From CAZCZZ01 sp964503335 (GTDB taxonomy: Bacteria; Verrucomicrobiota; Kiritimatiellia; CAIVKH01), in assembly GCA_964503335.1 (NCBI GenBank), contig CAZCZZ010000043.1, positions 1-35,368 of the forward strand: a stretch of DNA of 35,368 nucleotides. Direction: 5' to 3'. Below are positions 1 through 8,345 of this stretch, piece by piece (the stretch's first letter is position 1; every line of letters begins with the position of its first letter). The translations under genes and the position numbers were made by a program. The notes under the pieces are model-generated. The model did not search any database. It was not told the DNA's origin and saw only the letters and a program-made list of their open reading frames with translations.

Positions 1-1890
1 TTCTTCGCCGGCCCGGATGAGCCGCGCACTGTTGAATACGACAATGAGGGAGCCGGCGTTGTGCATGATTGTGGCGACGATGGGGTTCATCAGGCCGAGG
101 CCGGACAGGGCAAGGCCGCCGAGGATGAAGAGGCCGCCGACGCCGAGGTTCTGATAGACCACGTTGCGGGCCATGCGGGAGAGGCGGACGAGGAAGGGGA
201 GTCGACGAAGGTCGTTGTTCATCAGCGCGATTGTTGCACTGTGGATGGCGATGTCGCTACCGGCGGCGCCCATGGCAATTCCGGTGTCGCTCGCGGCCAG
301 CGCGGGCGCGTCGTTCACGCCGTCGCCGACGAAGGCGACGCGATAGCCGTCCTTCTTGACCTGCGTGACGAATTCAACCTTCTGGTGCGGCAGGCATTCC
401 GCCTGCACGTCTCGGATGCCGAGGGATTCTGATACCTGCGTAGCGACCGAGGTCCGGTCGCCGGTTATCATCGCGATACGCTTAATGCCTAGTTCGGTGA
501 GTTCTTCGATGGCCGACTTCGCGTCGGGCCGCAGTTGGTCGCGCAGGCCGATCCAGCCCAGATACTTCCCCGCCTTCGCCACGAAAATCGCACTCAACCC
601 CTCGGTATCCTGCGCATCGGTCTTCTCCAGCGCGGTATCGGCAATGCCCTGCTTCCGCAGCCATGAGGCGCGACCGCATTGGACGAGTTCACCCTGCACG
701 TTGGCGTGGGCGCCTTGGCCCGATTCCTCACGGAACGCTTCGGGTTCGGAGAGTTGGAGCTTGGACTTTGCGGCAAGCGCCTGAAGGGCCTGGGCCACGG
801 GATGCTTGCTGTACTTCTCGGCGCTGGCTGCGGAGTGGAGCAGGGCGGACGGTGTGACGCCCTCGCACGGCGCTAGGCGAACGACGCCCAGCTCGCCGGT
901 GCTCAGCGTGCCGGTCTTGTCGAAGACGAAAGCGGAGATGCGGGACGCGGCTTCGAGGTCGGCGACATTCTTCACAAGGATGCCGAGACGCGCGGACGCG
1001 GAGAGCGCTGCGACCATCGCGGTGGGCGTGGCGAGGATCAGGGCGCAGGGGCAGGAGATCACGAGGATGGAGACGACGCGATTCCAGTCGTCGGTAAAGA
1101 ACCACACCAGCGCGGCGATCATCAATACAGCCGGCGTGTAGTACGCCATATAGCGATCGATGATTCGCATGATCGGCAGCTTCGTGTTTTCGGCGGCGAG
1201 GATCAGTTCGCGCACCCGGCCCAGCGTGGTGTCGGCTCCCACGCGGGTGACTTCGATCTCGATTGCCCCGGTCAGGTTCTGTGTGCCGGCAAAGACATCC
1301 TCGCCGATCACTTTGTCGCGCGGGATGGATTCACCGGTGATGCTGGCTTCGTTCAGCGTGGTCTGGCCCGAAACGATGCGTCCGTCGGCGGGGACGCTGT
1401 CGCCGGGGCGAGCGCGTATGCGGTCGCCGATGGACAGGCTGGACGCAGCGACTTCCTCTTCGGTCCCGTCCTTGCGGATCCGCATCGCCTTGGTCGGCGT
1501 CATCCGGATCAGGCCTTCAATCGCTGCGTGCGCGCCCTGCGCGGTGCGGGTCTCGATGACGAGGGACATCAACATGAAGAACGCGACGACGCCAGCCGTC
1601 CGGAAATCGCCCTGTGCCATCGCCGCGAGGACGGCCAGTGCAACGAGTTCATCGACGTGCATGTGGCCGTGCAGCAGGTCGCGGATGGCCGACCAGATGA
1701 TCGGTGCGGCGAGGATGATGGCGCCGATCGCTGCGCTCATGTCGGCGACGAGCGGGTTCCCGTGGTACACATAATCGGCAAGGTACGCGTTCAATACGAA
1801 GGCGGTGCCGAGGAAGATCCAAAAGACGCGAAAACGCTGCGCGCCCTCGCTCCCCGGTCCGTGGTCATGTCCATGGCAACAAGCCTGCAT
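1..1890 (-). CDS. Heavy-metal P1B-type ATPase (3' end beyond window)
   Basis: Translating the minus strand from ATG at 1890 gives 630 residues to the window edge. Seen: TGES (about 186-189, actuator), CPC metal-site motif in a membrane helix (280-282), DKTGTL with phosphorylated Asp324, the P1B-specific HP dipeptide (363-364), TGD (476-478) and GDGVNDAP (522-529). A last helix reading HNAGSLIVVFNSARL shows that little is missing. There is no N-terminal HMA domain, only a short Cys/His patch (CCHGHDH, residues 4-10). Family knowledge: such pumps export soft metals (Cu, Zn, Cd) across the inner membrane using ATP. CPC fits Cu or Zn/Cd subgroups, but the last-helix motif matches neither classical signature, so the substrate is open. 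It is the last visible gene of the SPFH operon, 5 bases after the HflK-like gene, with a strong ribosome-binding site. Confidence 0.93.
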   Translation of the reverse strand, partial: MQACCHGHDHGPGSEGAQRFRVFWIFLGTAFVLNAYLADYVYHGNPLVADMSAAIGAIILAAPIIWSAIRDLLHGHMHVDELVALAVLAAMAQGDFRTAGVVAFFMLMSLVIETRTAQGAHAAIEGLIRMTPTKAMRIRKDGTEEEVAASSLSIGDRIRARPGDSVPADGRIVSGQTTLNEASITGESIPRDKVIGEDVFAGTQNLTGAIEIEVTRVGADTTLGRVRELILAAENTKLPIMRIIDRYMAYYTPAVLMIAALVWFFTDDWNRVVSILVISCPCALILATPTAMVAALSASARLGILVKNVADLEAASRISAFVFDKTGTLSTGELGVVRLAPCEGVTPSALLHSAASAEKYSKHPVAQALQALAAKSKLQLSEPEAFREESGQGAHANVQGELVQCGRASWLRKQGIADTALEKTDAQDTEGLSAIFVAKAGKYLGWIGLRDQLRPDAKSAIEELTELGIKRIAMITGDRTSVATQVSESLGIRDVQAECLPHQKVEFVTQVKKDGYRVAFVGDGVNDAPALAASDTGIAMGAAGSDIAIHSATIALMNNDLRRLPFLVRLSRMARNVVYQNLGVGGLFILGGLALSGLGLMNPIVATIMHNAGSLIVVFNSARLIRAGEE

Positions 1891-1895
1891 CGATG

Positions 1896-2939
1896 CTACT
1901 CCTCCGACTCCGATTCGGGTCCCAACTGCAGGCGAATTTCCTGCGCCTTGTTGGCTGTGCCCTGTACAACGTACTTCTGTTCCACATTCGCGAGTGCACG
2001 GCGTAGCGTGTCCTGCAGCAGCGTGTTCATGAACACGTCCGGGCTCCGGCGATACTTCACGAGCATCTGCTTGAAGGTGTCGGCATCGGCCTTGATCTCG
2101 CCCAGCAAGCGTCGGCTATACGTCTCGCCTTCGACGCGTATACGGGCGGCTTCGCCCTGCGCCTCGTTCACGGTGCGGGCGGAGTAAGCGCGGGCTTCGC
2201 TGACCTGCTGGTCCCGCTCCTGTTCGGCTCGAATCACATCGTCGAATGCTCCGGCGACTTGGAGCGGGGGCGTAATGCCGAGGAGATCCACGCCTTGAAT
2301 GCGGACGCCAAGATCGAGTTCGGCGCAGCGGCGTGTCAGCTCACTTTCCACGGCTTCACGGAGCGACGCAATGTCGGTGCGAAGGGCACGGTCGGCGGGG
2401 AAGCGTCCGGTGACGTGCAGGATGGCGCGATCCAATTCGCGCAGGAGCGTCTCATCAGCCTTTTCGTAGTTGAACAGGTAATGCGTCGGATTGCTCAATG
2501 TGAAGCGCACGGTCCAGCGGGCGTGGAGCATGTTCGCGTCGCCGGTGAGCAGATAGCCATCGCGCTCGGGGTTCAGTGTCTCCGCGATCATCGAATCGTC
2601 ATCGCGCTGGAATCCCGCCGGCGGCGAACTCCAGAACGTGGACGAGGTGAGCGACTGCACGCGTTCGACAGGGAGGCGGATGATTTCCGAGAAGGGGCGG
2701 GGCAGGGTCCAATGGAGCCCGGGTTCTTTCACCCGCTCTTCACCGGTGCCCGTCAGCTTGCCGAGAAGCAGGACGAAGGCCTTTTCGTGCTGGCGTACGA
2801 CGAAGACGCCCGAGCCGAGGTACGCAATGAAAAGCGCCAGAATAAGCCAGCGGAGCAGGCGCAGGCTTGTGCCGAGTGCTTCTTGCAGCGCCTGCATTCC
2901 AGCTTCGTTGCTTTGGGTCGGTTCAGTCATGGATCCCAT
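1896..2939 (-). CDS. hflK: HflK-like SPFH membrane protein
   Basis: About 347 residues with one N-terminal transmembrane segment (LRWLILALFIAYLGSGVFVV, about 28-47), then an SPFH/band-7 domain. The later part carries the HflK-type signature TPPLQVAGAFDDVIRAEQER followed by an EA.AY segment and a predicted helical rod; the C-terminus is acidic (ESESEE). In E. coli HflK pairs with HflC to form a large membrane cage that encloses and modulates the FtsH protease; that partner is not in this window. The stop of the HflC-like gene and this ATG share a base (TGATG at 2941-2937). A TTG at 2942 and an ATG at 2930 are alternative starts, and none has a clear Shine-Dalgarno sequence. Gene order is HflC before HflK, the reverse of E. 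coli. Confidence 0.88.
   Translation of the reverse strand: MGSMTEPTQSNEAGMQALQEALGTSLRLLRWLILALFIAYLGSGVFVVRQHEKAFVLLLGKLTGTGEERVKEPGLHWTLPRPFSEIIRLPVERVQSLTSSTFWSSPPAGFQRDDDSMIAETLNPERDGYLLTGDANMLHARWTVRFTLSNPTHYLFNYEKADETLLRELDRAILHVTGRFPADRALRTDIASLREAVESELTRRCAELDLGVRIQGVDLLGITPPLQVAGAFDDVIRAEQERDQQVSEARAYSARTVNEAQGEAARIRVEGETYSRRLLGEIKADADTFKQMLVKYRRSPDVFMNTLLQDTLRRALANVEQKYVVQGTANKAQEIRLQLGPESESEE
1899..1905 (-). promoter_or_regulatory. Ribosome-binding site of the P1B ATPase
   Basis: On the minus strand GGAGGAG ends 8 bases before ATG 1890. It lies inside the last codons of the upstream HflK-like gene. This fixes the ATPase start and supports translation from the shared operon transcript. 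Confidence 0.7.
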
Positions 2940-3844
2940 CAAGGCTGCTTCGCGTCAGGCGACCGGCCGGAACCGCTCTTCAGGAGATCGAACGGCTCGG
3001 TGTCCGCGCTGAGCACCACCGTGGACTTCACCTTCAGCGTTTCCTCAAGGACTTCCAGCTTGCGCAGGAACATCGCGAGCTCGGGATTCTGTTCGAAGAC
3101 TTCGTAGAACTCGGCGGCAGCGGCATCGCCCTCGGCCTTTGTGCGCTTTGCATCGGCTTCCGCGGCGGAGAGCAGCTTGTCGCGTGCGCTGTCGGCTTCG
3201 GCGCGGATACGAATCGCCTCGCCTTCGCCTTCGGCCGTGTAGCGGTCGGCGAGTTCCTGTCGCTCGGCGCGCATGCGTTCGAAGACCGACTGTGTGATGG
3301 CTTCGGGGAGTCCGATGCGACGAATGCCCGCGAACTGGAGCGTGATGCCGTAGCGCGACAGCGCCTCGGGGGCTGCGGCGGCGAGGAGGGCGGACTCGAT
3401 ATCGGTCAGCTTCAGTTCCTTTGCATCGACGTTGATGAGGTTGGAGAACTTGTATTGTCCGAGGATCGAATTCTTGTACGTGCGGAGAAGTCCATCGATG
3501 CTCGACTCGGCCTGCTGGCGCGTGCCGACGCGCTCGAGGAACTTCAGGGGCTCGGCGATGCGCCAGCCTGCGTAGATGCCGACGAGCACGTTCTTGCCGT
3601 CCTGTGTCAGCGCTTCCTCGAAACTGCCTTCGACGGTCTGCGTGCGGTTGTCGAACGTGTAGACGCGCTGGATCGGCCACGGCCAGCGCTTGTAGAGGCC
3701 GGGCGCTTCAATCGCGCGCACGGGCTTGCCGAGCATCGTGACCACGGCGACCTCGCCCTGGCGCACGATGAAGAGGACCTGCAGCAGCACGAAAAGCGCT
3801 GCGATCAGGAGCCCCAGGGTGATCATCGACCAGTTTCTCTTCAT
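2939..3844 (-). CDS. hflC: HflC-like SPFH membrane protein
   Basis: 301 residues: short Lys/Arg N-terminus, one membrane segment (about 7-28), then an SPFH domain. The signature FERMRAERQELADRYTAEGE and the following Ala/Glu-rich region (EADAKRTKAEGDAAAAEFY) are typical of HflC, as is the ending with L.VLSADTEPFDLLK. Length is close to the family norm. By family knowledge it would alternate with HflK in a periplasm-facing cage. The start ATG overlaps the upstream polytopic SPFH gene by 4 bases (ATGA at 3844-3841), with GAGG about 10 bases upstream. Downstream it overlaps the HflK-like start by one base, so the three SPFH proteins are probably made in fixed ratio. Confidence 0.9.
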   Translation of the reverse strand: MKRNWSMITLGLLIAALFVLLQVLFIVRQGEVAVVTMLGKPVRAIEAPGLYKRWPWPIQRVYTFDNRTQTVEGSFEEALTQDGKNVLVGIYAGWRIAEPLKFLERVGTRQQAESSIDGLLRTYKNSILGQYKFSNLINVDAKELKLTDIESALLAAAAPEALSRYGITLQFAGIRRIGLPEAITQSVFERMRAERQELADRYTAEGEGEAIRIRAEADSARDKLLSAAEADAKRTKAEGDAAAAEFYEVFEQNPELAMFLRKLEVLEETLKVKSTVVLSADTEPFDLLKSGSGRSPDAKQP

Positions 3845-5718
3845 AGGTTCACGTCCTCAAGTTCGGTGGGCGCAAGGTCCAGCACGGAGGGGAAGCCGGG
3901 ATTGCGGAAGTTCAGGTAGATCACTTCGCGCGACGCCGGGGCATCGATGATGTACTTGCGCACAGGGGCGAGCGTGGTCTCCAGTGTTTCGAGGTAGGAG
4001 CGCATGCGATAGACCTCGGGCGCTTTCTTGTAGGCGATGAGGCGGCTGGTGAATTGCTGCGACTCGGCCTTCGCGACGTGCTCGCGGCGATAGCGATAGG
4101 CGTCGGCTTCGATGCGCGCCAAATGCGCATCCGCGCGCGCGACCGGCAGGACCTGATTGGTGTAAGCGCGGGCTTGGAGGATCGATGCCTCGCGCTGCTC
4201 CATGGCTCCGACGACCGACTGGAACGCGGGGGCGACGGCGACGGGCGGGTGTACGCCGGCGAGGGCGACGGAGATGATCTCGATGCCGAGGTTGTGCGTC
4301 TCGGCGGACGCTTGGATCGAATCCTTCAAATGCTGCGCCGCGACAAGCCGGTTTGCGCCGAGCAGGTCGAAGAGGTCCTGTCCGGCCGCTTCACGGGTCA
4401 GGGCCTGGTATGCAAGGTGACGGAGCACGGCGTCGGGATTGGCGCAGGAGTAGGCGTACGACTGCAGGTTTGTGATGCGATACTCGATCGGCACGTTCAT
4501 CGTCACGAGGTTGACCGGCACCACGGCGCTGCCGTCGTTCTCGCGGGACGCGTTGCCCTTGCTCGGCACGAGGAACTGATCCTCCGCGCGGAAATGGGGA
4601 ACGGTCCAGAGGATCACGGTCGGTCTGCGGTCGGTGGATTCGGCCTCGTAGCCGATGTGCGCGGTCAGCACGCGGCGCGCGGGGAAGCGTCGGACGGTCT
4701 CAAACGGCCACGGCAGCTTTGCGTGGAATCCGCTCGTGAGATGCCAGCCATGTTCCTTCGGTGCGCCGAAGCGTTCGAGGACCGCTTCTTCCTCGGGTCC
4801 GAGGAAGACGAAGGCCGACATCGCGTAGAGCAGCGTGCCCTGGAAGACGAGCAGCGGCACGATCGCGGAGCGGAAGAAGCGGTAGAAGCCGGTCTCGGAC
4901 ACCTTGTAGCCGAACTGGTAGTCAAGGGATTGTGCCACGCTGCGCGCCCAGCCGGCCGGATCGGTCAGGAGGCTTCCGAGCTTGCTTTCGTAGGACGTGT
5001 TGACCGCGCCTTTGCGGCGTGGCGAGTAGAGGGCGACGAGGAAGCGCAGGGCAGATTCGATGGCGAGGACGCCGACGATGATCAGCAGGGCCAACGCGAC
5101 GAAGCGGTCGGTCGGCGCGTGAGCCGAGGAGATGCCGGCGCCGACGGCGGCGATCAGCGACGCGAGGCAGGTGAGACCCGCCGTAATGCCCGGGCCGCGA
5201 ACGAGGCGGTAGTCGGCGTGGCGCGAGAGGCCGAGAAGGTATCGGCTCGCGAGGAAGAAGAAGAACGCCTGCGCGCCGAGGAATGCTGCGCCGAGGAATT
5301 GCTCGGCGGGGATCGCAGTGACCCACGGCAGCTTCTTGTATAGCCGCCAGGACCAGAGTGCCTGGGCGACGGCGAGGATCAGGGACGCGGCGGGGACCGC
5401 GAAGCGTTCAAACTGGTCACGGCTGCGGGAGATGGAGAACGGTTCCGACTCGGTGTCGGTGGTGAAGATGGAGCTGGTCGCTGCGGAGGCCGAGGCCTGA
5501 CGCAGGTCGCGCTGCTCTTCTTCGGAGAGTCGTGCGAGTCGGACGCGGAAGAATACGAACGCGCCGACGGTCAGGGTGAGGTAGTGGAATGGGAGCAGGG
5601 CGGAAACCGAGAGGAGCCCGGTGCGGCGAGCGAGCAGCGCATCGACGACAAGCGCGACGAGGCTGAGAATCAGCACGACCCCGACAGCTCTTTCGGATGC
5701 TTTATGCATAAGCGACAA
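3841..5718 (-). CDS. Polytopic SPFH (HflK-like) protein with about seven membrane segments
   Basis: 625 residues. The C-terminal half (about 305-600) is a second HflK-like SPFH domain: IEYRITNLQSYAYSCANPD, then HPPVAVAPAFQSVVGAMEQREA and ARAYTNQVLP. Unlike normal HflK, about 285 residues precede it with roughly seven hydrophobic segments (near 10-30, 40-58, 107-125, 140-160, 176-196, 203-225 and 285-305). The last is the equivalent of the usual single HflK anchor. A charged loop (about 62-102) separates helices 2 and 3. It may act as a membrane platform for the HflK/HflC partners encoded next to it; this is inference. The start is TTG 5718, supported by GGAAG 8 bases upstream and abutting the permease stop. 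An in-frame ATG at 5709 is the alternative. Confidence 0.85.
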   Translation of the reverse strand: MSLMHKASERAVGVVLILSLVALVVDALLARRTGLLSVSALLPFHYLTLTVGAFVFFRVRLARLSEEEQRDLRQASASAATSSIFTTDTESEPFSISRSRDQFERFAVPAASLILAVAQALWSWRLYKKLPWVTAIPAEQFLGAAFLGAQAFFFFLASRYLLGLSRHADYRLVRGPGITAGLTCLASLIAAVGAGISSAHAPTDRFVALALLIIVGVLAIESALRFLVALYSPRRKGAVNTSYESKLGSLLTDPAGWARSVAQSLDYQFGYKVSETGFYRFFRSAIVPLLVFQGTLLYAMSAFVFLGPEEEAVLERFGAPKEHGWHLTSGFHAKLPWPFETVRRFPARRVLTAHIGYEAESTDRRPTVILWTVPHFRAEDQFLVPSKGNASRENDGSAVVPVNLVTMNVPIEYRITNLQSYAYSCANPDAVLRHLAYQALTREAAGQDLFDLLGANRLVAAQHLKDSIQASAETHNLGIEIISVALAGVHPPVAVAPAFQSVVGAMEQREASILQARAYTNQVLPVARADAHLARIEADAYRYRREHVAKAESQQFTSRLIAYKKAPEVYRMRSYLETLETTLAPVRKYIIDAPASREVIYLNFRNPGFPSVLDLAPTELEDVNL

Positions 5719-6657
5719 CTAGCGAACTTCCACGCGGTAAACGGCGAATATACCGAGCGAGAGCAGGCCCGCCAAGTAGAAGGCCGCGTAAAGGGCGGCC
5801 TTTGCGAGATATACCCACGGAATGCCGCCCGCGTTCAATGCGTCGAGCGTCCAGAAGTGCTGCCAGTTCGGCAGGATTCCGTAGAGGACGCGCGACAGCG
5901 TGGAGGTCTCGGCGAAGCGGCCGAAGAGGTAGTCCGACATGAGTCCGAGCATCAGCGCGACGCTGCACGCGACGAGCACCGGGACGACTTGGAGCCGTGT
6001 GGCGAGTGCACAGGCGAGGCCGGAGAGGACGAGGATCGCGAGGGTCACGAGCAGGCTGACGGGGAGGAGATCCCATGCATAGGCCGTTTCCTGTCCGAAC
6101 AGGCCAGGGGCCATCGACACCGGAAGCAGGATGAAAAGCCATCCGAAAGCGCGGGAGGGGAAGGGCACCTGGGTGAAGTAGTTCTGAAGCGCGGCGAGAA
6201 TCATCGCGAGGACGATGGAGCCGAAGAGAGGAATTCCGGCGCGCCAATCGACCATGAAGTCCTCTCCGCACATCTTCACGGCGAGAAGGGTTGTGCAGAG
6301 CATGATGAGCGAAAAGGCGACCATGACCACGGCCACGCCGGCGTACTTGGCGAGGAAGAATACGACGCGGTTGACAGGCTTGCTGAGGATTGCCGCGCCC
6401 GTTCCGCTGCGGAACTCGCGGCTGAGGGACGAGCAGGCCGCGAAGCCGCCGAGGACCATGCCGGCGACGAGGTGAAGCGCGAGGACGCTGTCGCGCACCA
6501 GCTTTGAGGCGTCGCCCAGGTCATACATAATGAGCAGCGGCAGAACCCCGGAGAAGAGTACGATCATCGTCGTCAGCAGAATCGTCACCGGCTGCCGGAT
6601 TGCCTCCAGCGCCGTCAGGCCGGATATCGCGAAGAACTGGTTTATGCTGCGTCGCAA
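5719..6657 (-). CDS. ABC-2 type transporter permease
   Basis: About 312 residues and strongly hydrophobic, with about six or more membrane segments and a short N-terminal INQFFAISGLTALEAIRQP segment. The LSREFRSGTGAAILSKPVNR loop after helix 2 is typical of ABC-2/NosY-like permeases. The usual partner ATPase is not adjacent, so either it is elsewhere or this protein works in another complex. I choose TTG 6657 because GGAG sits 8 bases upstream (6669-6666). An in-frame ATG at 6696 would add 13 residues but has no ribosome-binding site and lies 3 bases after a possible hairpin. It is the first gene of the operon running into three SPFH genes and the metal ATPase; the next gene starts on the base after its stop. 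Substrate unknown. Confidence 0.82.
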   Translation of the reverse strand: MRRSINQFFAISGLTALEAIRQPVTILLTTMIVLFSGVLPLLIMYDLGDASKLVRDSVLALHLVAGMVLGGFAACSSLSREFRSGTGAAILSKPVNRVVFFLAKYAGVAVVMVAFSLIMLCTTLLAVKMCGEDFMVDWRAGIPLFGSIVLAMILAALQNYFTQVPFPSRAFGWLFILLPVSMAPGLFGQETAYAWDLLPVSLLVTLAILVLSGLACALATRLQVVPVLVACSVALMLGLMSDYLFGRFAETSTLSRVLYGILPNWQHFWTLDALNAGGIPWVYLAKAALYAAFYLAGLLSLGIFAVYRVEVR

Positions 6658-6665
6658 TCGGTTTT

Positions 6666-6669
6666 CTCC
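6666..6669 (-). promoter_or_regulatory. Ribosome-binding site deciding the permease start
   Basis: Minus-strand GGAG with an 8-base spacer to TTG 6657. The longer reading from ATG 6696 has no comparable site. Confidence 0.5.
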
Positions 6670-6699
6670 ATAGAACGTCCGCGCGAAATGTACCATGCC

Positions 6700-6718
6700 G
6701 GGGCACGTTTGGCACCCC
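6700..6718 (-). promoter_or_regulatory. Possible leader hairpin upstream of the permease
   Basis: In the minus-strand RNA, GGGGTGC and GTGCCCC can pair (five G-C and two G-U pairs) around a CAAAC loop. It would sit in the leader of the SPFH operon, three bases before the alternative ATG 6696. No U-tract follows, so it does not look like a terminator. Role unknown. Confidence 0.25.
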
Positions 6719-6828
6719 AGCCGACATAGTGCATGATGCGAGGCCGCTGTGCAGGGTCTTTCGACTGCTGTCGCGGGTGAACGGGAGAATCCTGTGCTCG
6801 GGGCTCGGTGTGCTGGAGCTGTGGCGGG

Positions 6829-8142
6829 CTACTTCGGCGCTGCGTAGAAGATGCCGAAGAAGCCGTCATGTTCCTGCTGCCAGACGATCCTTCCGCCAGC
6901 GGTCTTCGGGTCGCGGTCTTCGTATTCGTTGTCGGTCAGCCGCAGGGGGTCGCCCTTCATGTCCCATGCGTAAATCTCCGCGTCCCAATTGTCGAAGTTT
7001 CCTATCCAAACGGCCAGCCCATCGCGCAGGTCGGGATTTGCGTCGTCGTAGAGGTTGCTTGTCAGCTTGATCGTCTTTTCCCCGTCAAAGAAGTAGATCT
7101 CGTAGTCATCTCCGTCGAAGCCCTGCCAGATCACCTGGCCATTCCAGATGCGCGGATTGAAGTCATCTTCGATGTTGTCGCTAATCTTGCGGATTTCCTG
7201 TCCGGGCTTCCAGAAATACACATCGGACTCGGCGGCGGGATATCCTTCCCATGCGATGGCGCCATCCCAGATGACCGGTGAAACATCGTCAAACTGATTC
7301 GACGTGATTTGGGTCGTCTCTTCCTTATCGCGATCATGGAGGAAGATCTCGAAGTCATGTCCGTCCCATCCGTACCAGACGATCTGCCGCTTGTGGACCT
7401 TCGGCGCCATGTCATAGTAGAAGTTTGTGGTAAGCTGGACGAACTTGCCGTCGTCCCAAGCCATGATTTCCCAACCAAACGGGAAGCCCTTTTCAATCTG
7501 CCAGGAGATCAGGCGCCCCGAAACTGAGGGAGCAAAGTCGTGTCGCCCGTCGGATGTGATGCGTATCGGATCTTTGCCTTTCTGCCAGAAGACCACTTCA
7601 TCGTATCCGCTGGGATGCCGCCGGATTTCGTTCGTTGCACCGATCGCGGTTGCCTGCGGCTCCGCTGTGGGGTTGTTTGTGTCAGTGGCGGAAAATTCGT
7701 TCGTGTTCTGGTTTATGGCTACCAATTCCTGTACGCCACCGATCTCTTCGGCACGGTAAAGTGCAGGTAGTTCCACGGCGCCTTCGTCACGGGTGGGAAC
7801 CTCGACCAGTTGCCACGATATGAACTCTCTCTTGCTGTAGCCTGCGACCCATACGGCGGTCTCGCTGTCGATGACGGGCTTGACGCTTCCGAAGACGACC
7901 AGCGGGTTATCCTCGGTTACGAGTATGAGCTTCCCGTCTTGATAGGATGCCACGTCGGAGGTGCCGAGTTCGGATTCGTTTGTCTTTGAGGTGATCCAAA
8001 GGGCGATACCTGTGTCGCCTATCGTTACGTCGGAATTGGCGCGTGTTTCGTCGGCGACCTGCTGAATCGAGTACTCGATGGCAGCCGCATCGATGCCTGT
8101 GAACATGCATACGGCGCAAAGGATAATGACACCCCAACGCAT
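6829..8142 (-). CDS. Secreted TolB-like beta-propeller repeat protein
   Basis: 437 residues from ATG 8142. It begins with a signal peptide (MRWGVIILCAVCMFTG, cleavage likely near the AAA of GIDAAA). The C-terminal two thirds is a tandem repeat of about 45-50 residues with the pattern ITSN..DD..P...G..I.W.G......EIY..D, seen at least five times; this is the style of TolB/WD40-like propeller blades. The domain probably binds proteins or sugars in the periplasm or at the cell surface; no catalytic motif is seen. The reading frame continues upstream (ATG at 8190 and 8241), but those versions put 16-33 residues before the signal peptide. No start has a good ribosome-binding site. The gene is on the strand of the SPFH operon but 171 bases from it, with no obvious functional link. 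Confidence 0.75.
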   Translation of the reverse strand: MRWGVIILCAVCMFTGIDAAAIEYSIQQVADETRANSDVTIGDTGIALWITSKTNESELGTSDVASYQDGKLILVTEDNPLVVFGSVKPVIDSETAVWVAGYSKREFISWQLVEVPTRDEGAVELPALYRAEEIGGVQELVAINQNTNEFSATDTNNPTAEPQATAIGATNEIRRHPSGYDEVVFWQKGKDPIRITSDGRHDFAPSVSGRLISWQIEKGFPFGWEIMAWDDGKFVQLTTNFYYDMAPKVHKRQIVWYGWDGHDFEIFLHDRDKEETTQITSNQFDDVSPVIWDGAIAWEGYPAAESDVYFWKPGQEIRKISDNIEDDFNPRIWNGQVIWQGFDGDDYEIYFFDGEKTIKLTSNLYDDANPDLRDGLAVWIGNFDNWDAEIYAWDMKGDPLRLTDNEYEDRDPKTAGGRIVWQQEHDGFFGIFYAAPK

Positions 8143-8345
8143 GGTCGAAGCGACTGCAAGCGATCTAGCCCCCTGAGATTCCAAAAGCATCACTCGTAAA
8201 AAACGGAAAGAAAAAACCTGATTTGCGTAAAACCGTGACATCCTATGCAATACGGCGGGACGATGGCAACCTTTAGGAACGCATAACGGCAAAACGTCTT
8301 GTGGCCCAATAGGGTGTGAGCATGGGTCACAGATGCAGGCAGGAA

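Noticed and set aside
2867..3919. Long plus-strand frames opposite the SPFH genes (also 4054-5343 and 5584-6507)
   Set aside because: They are antisense shadows; the minus strand carries clear SPFH domains and overlapping start/stop signals.
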